DNA of 7,724 nucleotides from an uncultured Oscillibacter sp. (GTDB lineage: Bacteria > Bacillota > Clostridia > Oscillospirales > Oscillospiraceae), in contig CAMXNV010000104.1 of the NCBI GenBank assembly GCA_947245315.1, positions 1 through 7,724 on the forward strand, written 5' to 3'. Positions within the stretch are counted from its first letter, which is position 1. Every line of letters starts with the position of its first letter. The position numbers and the translations under genes were made by a program. The notes beneath the pieces are model-generated. The model was given only the letters and a program-made list of their open reading frames with translations. It had not been told where the DNA came from and ran no database searches. Below, one piece after another: positions 4,005-7,724 of the stretch.

Positions 4005-6683
4005 ATGATTAACGTCGCCAACCGGGGCTGCATCCGCCGCCTGGGCTTCCGGTCCATGCGGGCCGCCAGGACCCGGAACATCGTGGCGGTTCTCGCCATC
4101 GCCCTGACTACGGTACTGTTTACATCCCTGTTCACCATCGCCGCCTCCATCAACTACTCCTTCCAGCAGGAGAACTTCCGCCAGGCGGGGGGCGACTGCC
4201 ACGGCAGCATCAAGGACATCACCTGGGAGCAGGTGGAGGAGCTCCGCACCGACCCCCTCATCAAGGAGGGCTCCGCCCGGCTGTTCCTGGGCATGCCCAG
4301 CGAGGTCCCCTTCAACAAGTCCCACGTGGAAGTCAGCTATATGGAACCCGCAGGCGCGCCTCATCAGTTCTGTGAGCCCACGGTAGGCACTCTGCCCCGG
4401 GAGGGCACCGACGAGGCCGCCACGGACACCCACGTCCTGGCCCTGCTGGGCGTGAAGCCGGAGATCGGGGCCAAGTTCACCCTGACCTTCAACATTGACG
4501 ACCAGACGACGAACCCGATTCCCGTCACCCGGACCTTCACCCTCTCGGGCTGGTGGGAGTACGACAGCGCCGTGGTGGCCAGCCACGTCCTCCTGCCCCG
4601 GTCCGCCGCCGAGGAGATCGCGGCCCTAAGCAGCGGGGACCCCTATTCCATAACCGGAAAGTGGACCCTGAACGTGATGCTGGACAACGCCATGAGCATC
4701 GAAGAAGACATCAATCAGGTCCTGGAAAACCACGGCTACCAGGGGGAGGACCCCCAGGGGGACAACTACCTGCGTACCGGCGTCAACTGGGGCTACTCCG
4801 GGGCCCAGCTCTCCAACAGCTTCGATATCACCACCCTGCTTGCCATTGTGGTTTTGCTGTTGCTGATTATTTTCACAGGCTACCTCATTATCTATAATGT
4901 CTTCCAGATCTCCGTCACCAACGACATCCGGTTTTACGGCCTGCTGAAAACCATCGGCACCACCGGGCGGCAGCTCAAGCGCATCGTCCGCCAGCAGGCC
5001 CTGCTGCTGAGCCTCATCGGCATCCCCTTCGGCCTCCTGCTGGGCTTTGTCATCGGCAATCAGCTCACCCCCGTTATCATGGCCCAGCTGAGCTATAAGA
5101 ACACCTTTGTATCTTTCAATCCCCTGATCTTCATCGGCGCGGCCCTGTTCTCCCTGCTGACGGTGTTCCTCTCCTGCGCCCGGCCCGGACGCATGGCGGC
5201 GAAGGTATCCCCGGTGGAGGCGGTACGCTACACCGAGGGTGGGACCCCCAAAAAGCCCGGCAAACGTGAGAAGACCCAGAAGGCCCAGGGTGGCGCGTCC
5301 CTGCCGAAAATGGCCTGGGCCAACCTGGGGCGGAGCCGCGGCAAGACCGTGGTGACGGTCATCTCCCTGACACTGGCCGTGGTGCTGGCAACCATGACCT
5401 ACACCTTCTCCGTGGGCTTCGACATGAACAAGTACCTGACCCAGAAGGCGGACGTGGACTTCATCCTGGGGGACGCGGCCTACTTCCGGAGCGACTTCCG
5501 CTCCGCCGACGAGGAGGTCCCGGAGGCTGTCATTTCCGACGTTGCCGCCCAGGGCGGAATCGAGGAAAACGGCCGGATCTACGGCAACGTCTCCGACATC
5601 GAGGAGTTCGTCACCGAGGAGTGGTACCGGGGCGTCTGGAGCAAGTGGAACCCGCCGGAGGTTCTGGACCAGATGATCGCGTTCAAGGAGCGGACGGACG
5701 ACGGCCTCCTGGCGGACCGGGTGCAGCTCTACGGCATGGAGGACTTCCCTCTCAGCCTGCTGGACGTGCTGGAGGGGGACCTGGCCCCCCTGTCGGACCC
5801 CAGCCAGAAGGCCATCGCCGCCGTCTACCTGACGGACGACTACAACTCCACCATCTTCGGCTCCAACTGGGCCAAGCTGGGGGACAAGGTGACCCTGCGC
5901 TATGTCACGGAACGGGAATACTTCTATATGGACAACGGGGAAATCATCGAGGACACCGAGAATGTGGACCCCAACCGGAACTGGACCAGCCGGGCCGTGG
6001 AATACGAGGATATCGAGTACACCGTCTGCGCCCTGGTGCAGGTGCCCGGCTCCATCAACTACCGCTACTACGGCGCGGACCAGTTCGTCCTGGGGGCGGA
6101 GCGCTTCAAACAGGACACCGGGACGGACAGCGTCATGACCTATATCTTCAATACCACCGACGAGGCGGAAGAGGGCATGGAGTCCTTCCTGGCGGAGTAC
6201 ACCGAGAGCGTCCAGCCCCTCTACGACTACGAGAGCCGGGCCACGTATGTGGCCGAGTTCGAGGGCTTCCGGAGCATGTTCATGACCATGGGCGGGGCGC
6301 TGAGCTTCATCATCGGGTTGGTGGGCGTGCTGAACTTCGTCAACGCTGTCCTGACGGGCATCCTGACCCGCAAGCGGGAGCTGGCCGTCCTCCAGTCCGT
6401 GGGCATGACGGGGAAGCAGCTCAAGACCATGCTGGTGTACGAGGGCCTGTACTACACCCTCCTGGCGCTGCTGGCGTCCCTGGTGATGACGGTGGCCCTG
6501 GGTCCCCTGCTGGGGAATGTCCTGGGGGACATCTTCTGGTTCTTCTCCTACCGGCTCACCGTGACGCCCATCTTGGTGATCCTGCCCATCTTCCTGGCCC
6601 TGGGGGCCCTGGTGCCCCTGTGGACCTACCGTTCCGTGGCCAGGCACACCATCGTGGAGCGCCTGCGGGAGGCGGAGGCGTAA
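4005..6683 (+). CDS. FtsX-like ABC transporter permease (fused, eight helices, two extracytoplasmic domains)
   Basis: The 892-residue protein is a tandem duplication of the FtsX/MacB permease unit. Each half has one helix, a large outer domain and three helices. Helices lie at about 26-48, 275-304, 331-352 and 372-392, then 448-470, 760-788, 811-835 and 853-876. The outer domains span about 50-272 and 472-755; the second is rich in Asp, Glu and Tyr. Each half carries the FtsX-type cytoplasmic loop (FYGLLKTIGTTGRQLKRIVRQQ at 310-331 and ELAVLQSVGMTGKQLKTMLVYE at 792-813), which contacts the ATPase. This differs from BceB permeases, which have ten helices and one outer domain. Family members export or extract lipids, peptides or antimicrobials by mechanotransmission; the substrate cannot be told. 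A lysine-rich linker (413-428) joins the halves. It is coupled to the ATPase gene just upstream. Confidence 0.93.
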   Translation: MINVANRGCIRRLGFRSMRAARTRNIVAVLAIALTTVLFTSLFTIAASINYSFQQENFRQAGGDCHGSIKDITWEQVEELRTDPLIKEGSARLFLGMPSEVPFNKSHVEVSYMEPAGAPHQFCEPTVGTLPREGTDEAATDTHVLALLGVKPEIGAKFTLTFNIDDQTTNPIPVTRTFTLSGWWEYDSAVVASHVLLPRSAAEEIAALSSGDPYSITGKWTLNVMLDNAMSIEEDINQVLENHGYQGEDPQGDNYLRTGVNWGYSGAQLSNSFDITTLLAIVVLLLLIIFTGYLIIYNVFQISVTNDIRFYGLLKTIGTTGRQLKRIVRQQALLLSLIGIPFGLLLGFVIGNQLTPVIMAQLSYKNTFVSFNPLIFIGAALFSLLTVFLSCARPGRMAAKVSPVEAVRYTEGGTPKKPGKREKTQKAQGGASLPKMAWANLGRSRGKTVVTVISLTLAVVLATMTYTFSVGFDMNKYLTQKADVDFILGDAAYFRSDFRSADEEVPEAVISDVAAQGGIEENGRIYGNVSDIEEFVTEEWYRGVWSKWNPPEVLDQMIAFKERTDDGLLADRVQLYGMEDFPLSLLDVLEGDLAPLSDPSQKAIAAVYLTDDYNSTIFGSNWAKLGDKVTLRYVTEREYFYMDNGEIIEDTENVDPNRNWTSRAVEYEDIEYTVCALVQVPGSINYRYYGADQFVLGAERFKQDTGTDSVMTYIFNTTDEAEEGMESFLAEYTESVQPLYDYESRATYVAEFEGFRSMFMTMGGALSFIIGLVGVLNFVNAVLTGILTRKRELAVLQSVGMTGKQLKTMLVYEGLYYTLLALLASLVMTVALGPLLGNVLGDIFWFFSYRLTVTPILVILPIFLALGALVPLWTYRSVARHTIVERLREAEA

Positions 6684-6724
6684 ACGCCTCCCTCCCGGCG
6701 GCTGAAACACAACATCTAAAAAAC

Positions 6725-6752
6725 GAGGGCCCTGCCAAACGGCGGGGCCCTC
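6725..6752. terminator. hairpin terminator after the ABC transporter operon, possibly bidirectional
   Basis: A 12-pair stem (GAGGGCCCTGCC with GGCGGGGCCCTC) with an AAAC loop lies 42 bases after the permease stop. The single non-Watson-Crick pair is U-G in plus-strand RNA and C-A on the other strand, which favours a role for the transporter transcript. The clean T-run (GTTTTTT), however, follows the hairpin on the minus strand, where no gene is seen. In the plus direction only ATCGAATT follows, so plus-strand termination may be incomplete. Confidence 0.65.
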
Positions 6753-6757
6753 ATCGA

Positions 6758-6778
6758 ATTGACAAGACTGCTGTCAAT
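6758..6778. repeat. perfect 7-7-7 inverted repeat, candidate operator
   Basis: ATTGACA and TGTCAAT are perfect inverted arms around a 7-base spacer, directly after the transporter terminator and about 40 bases before the -35 of the nicotinate phosphoribosyltransferase promoter. The two-fold symmetry is typical of a dimeric regulator site. Each arm also contains TTGACA, a consensus -35, but no matching -10 lies 16-18 bases downstream on either strand. Confidence 0.45.
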
Positions 6779-6799
6779 ACACCTATCTTCTTTTCGTGA

Positions 6800-6847
6800 T
6801 TTTTTCCAAAAAAAGAGATTGCATTTTCCCGGTAGTTTGCTTATAAT
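6800..6847 (+). promoter_or_regulatory. strong promoter with UP-like element for the pncB leader
   Basis: TATAAT (6842-6847) is a perfect -10. TTGCAT (6819-6824), 17 bases upstream, gives a partial -35 (TTG matches). Just before it lie TTTTTT (6800-6805) and AAAAAAAGAG (6808-6817). With transcription starting near 6854, the A-tract falls at about -46 to -37, where the proximal UP subsite (AAAAAARNR) contacts the polymerase alpha subunit. The promoter reads into the structured leader. Confidence 0.82.
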
Positions 6848-6853
6848 CAAGGG

Positions 6854-7070
6854 AACGACGAGAGTCTCCTGAAAATCCGGCATTCCGCCGGATTTCAGAA
6901 CCTGTATTCATAACCGGGGGATGCCGGCTGAGCGAGGGATTTTGCCTCCAATTGAGGCAAATTTTCTTCGCGGGCTGTCGCCCGGGGAGAAAATTTAACG
7001 AAGAGTGGGGGCAAAAGACCCGCTCAGACGGCGTCACACGGTTGTGAATACAGGTTCTCAAACAGACTCG
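6854..7070 (+). promoter_or_regulatory. large structured 5' leader of pncB, riboswitch-like, family unknown
   Basis: GAGTCT (6862-6867) pairs with AGACTC (7064-7069) as an outer stem. Inside, one arm is a hairpin with a bulged A (6869-6881 with 6887-6898). The other is a long stem: GAACCTGTATTCATAACCG (6898-6916) pairs with 7039-7057 over 19 positions with one G-U, then 6920-6934 pairs with 7021-7035 with one G-U and one mismatch. Both G-U pairs would be A-C on the minus strand, so the plus strand is the RNA. In the apex TTTGCC (6941-6946) can pair with GGCAAA at 6956-6961 or at 7010-7015. Likewise TCTTCG (6965-6970) can join a local hairpin (6959-6967 with 6988-6996) or pair with CGAAGA (6999-7004). 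Two exclusive folds result. I recognise no known class. Confidence 0.65.
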
Positions 7071-7090
7071 GGGAAGAAGGTGCTTTTCCC
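7071..7090 (+). promoter_or_regulatory. hairpin containing the pncB ribosome-binding site
   Basis: GGGAAGA (7071-7077) pairs with TTTTCCC (7084-7090) with one G-U, leaving AGGTGC as the loop. The weak Shine-Dalgarno site AAGAAGG (7074-7080) is partly in the stem, and the hairpin ends directly at the ATG. This could be the part that switches translation under control of the folded leader just upstream. Confidence 0.5.
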
Positions 7091-7724
7091 ATGCACACCG
7101 AACAAAAGCTGAACATGACCATGCTCTGCGACTTCTACGAGCTCACCATGGGCAACGGCTATTTCCAGGCGGGCTTCCAGGACCGGATCACCTATTTCGA
7201 CGTGTTCTTCCGGGACGTGCCGGACCGGGGGGGCTTCGCCATCTGCGCCGGGCTGGACCAGCTCATTGACTATATCCTGGACCTCCACTTCGACGAGGAG
7301 GACATCGCCTATCTCCGGGGCCGGAACCTGTTCTGCGAGGAGTTCCTGGACTTCCTGCGGCACTTCCGCTTCACCGGGGACATCTGGGCCATCCCCGAGG
7401 GGACGCCCATCTTCCCCCAGGAGCCGGTGGCGACGGTCCGGGCCCCCGCCATCCAGGCCCAGCTCATTGAGACCTTCACCCTGCTGGCCATCAACCACCA
7501 GAGCCTCATCGCCACCAAGGCCAACCGCATCGTCCGGGCGGCCCAGGGGCGGACGGTGCTGGAGTTCGGCTCCCGCCGGGCCCAGGGCACCGACGGGGCC
7601 ATCACCGGCGCCCGGGCGGCCTACATCGGCGGCTGCGCCGGGACGGCCTGCACCATCTCCGACCAGCTCTACGGCGTCCCCGCCGGGGGCACCATGGCCC
7701 ACGCCTGGGTCCAGATGTTCGACA
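7091..7724 (+). CDS. pncB: nicotinate phosphoribosyltransferase (C-terminus cut off)
   Basis: The first 211 residues of a family normally near 480 residues in this subgroup are present; the gene runs off the window. The enzyme joins nicotinate and phosphoribosyl pyrophosphate, with ATP hydrolysis, to give nicotinate mononucleotide, the entry step of NAD salvage (Preiss-Handler pathway), in the cytoplasm. The N-terminal LNMTMLCDFYELTMGNGYF (7-25) is the conserved opening of the family. EFGSRRAQG (158-166) is the phosphoribosyl/nicotinate-binding motif, and GTMAHAWVQ (200-208) carries His204, at the position of the histidine phosphorylated in the family. The ATG at 7091 is preceded by AAGAAGG at 10 bases; inner ATG codons at residues 9 and 11 have no ribosome-binding site and would remove the conserved N-terminus. 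The gene stands alone behind a strong promoter and a long structured leader, suggesting RNA-level control. Confidence 0.95.
   Translation, partial: MHTEQKLNMTMLCDFYELTMGNGYFQAGFQDRITYFDVFFRDVPDRGGFAICAGLDQLIDYILDLHFDEEDIAYLRGRNLFCEEFLDFLRHFRFTGDIWAIPEGTPIFPQEPVATVRAPAIQAQLIETFTLLAINHQSLIATKANRIVRAAQGRTVLEFGSRRAQGTDGAITGARAAYIGGCAGTACTISDQLYGVPAGGTMAHAWVQMFD

Noticed and set aside
6854..7057. 6S RNA, T-box leader or retron RNA as an explanation for the structured leader
   Set aside because: There is no wide central bubble flanked by helices as in 6S RNA, no T-box sequence, no reverse transcriptase nearby and no terminator before pncB.
6783..7061. Minus-strand open frame of 92 codons in the gap before pncB
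   Set aside because: It covers the inverted-repeat leader and the strong plus-strand promoter; its residues simply reflect the palindromic arms, and no ribosome-binding site is seen.
1..7724. CRISPR arrays, tRNA or rRNA genes, insertion sequences with transposases, prophage genes
   Set aside because: No regular spaced repeats, cloverleaf or rRNA signature sequences, and no integrase or transposase protein are seen in any frame.

Overview
The window looks like chromosomal DNA from a GC-rich, spore-forming clostridial Firmicute, probably of the Oscillospiraceae (Flavonifractor / Pseudoflavonifractor / Oscillibacter-like). The reasons are purine-rich Shine-Dalgarno sites before nearly every gene, a protein resembling the DNA-binding domain of Spo0A, an NfnA-type flavoprotein, and strongly G/C-ending codons. 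This placement is an inference; no rRNA or other marker gene is present.

Layout. Positions 1-2887 are all on the minus strand. In transcription order they hold a stand-alone Spo0A-C-like protein (2507-2887), a small HEAT-like helical protein (1911-2354), a membrane acyltransferase of the OafA/AT3 family (844-1869), and the N-terminal 226 residues of NfnA, the FAD/NAD-binding small subunit of NADH-dependent ferredoxin:NADP+ oxidoreductase (1-679). Good promoters stand before the HEAT-like gene (2400-2428) and before nfnA (776-804). The HEAT-like and acyltransferase genes are 41 bases apart and probably share a transcript.

Positions 2888-3318 are a 431-base divergent intergenic region. It carries two Spo0A-box-like sequences 10 bp apart that overlap a plausible -35 for the Spo0A-C-like gene. 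It also holds a minus-strand candidate structured RNA ending in a textbook terminator with a GAAA loop, and a GC-rich leader hairpin before the ABC operon.

Positions 3319-6683 encode a two-gene MacB/LolD-type ABC transporter: an ATPase and a fused eight-helix FtsX-like permease with two large extracytoplasmic domains. The start and stop of these genes lie close together, so they are translationally coupled. No sensor kinase, response regulator or adaptor protein lies in the window.

Positions 6684-7090 are a second, 407-base gap. It contains the transporter's terminator hairpin, a perfect 7-7-7 inverted repeat, a strong promoter with a perfect TATAAT and an A-tract UP-like element, and a leader of about 235 nt. 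That leader folds into a 19-bp closing helix, further nested helices and mutually exclusive pairings, and ends in a hairpin containing the ribosome-binding site of the next gene. The next gene (7091 to the window end) is nicotinate phosphoribosyltransferase, the committed step of NAD salvage from nicotinate. The leader is the best candidate here for an undescribed regulatory RNA, possibly a riboswitch for NAD metabolism; the minus-strand RNA at 3021-3190 is the second.
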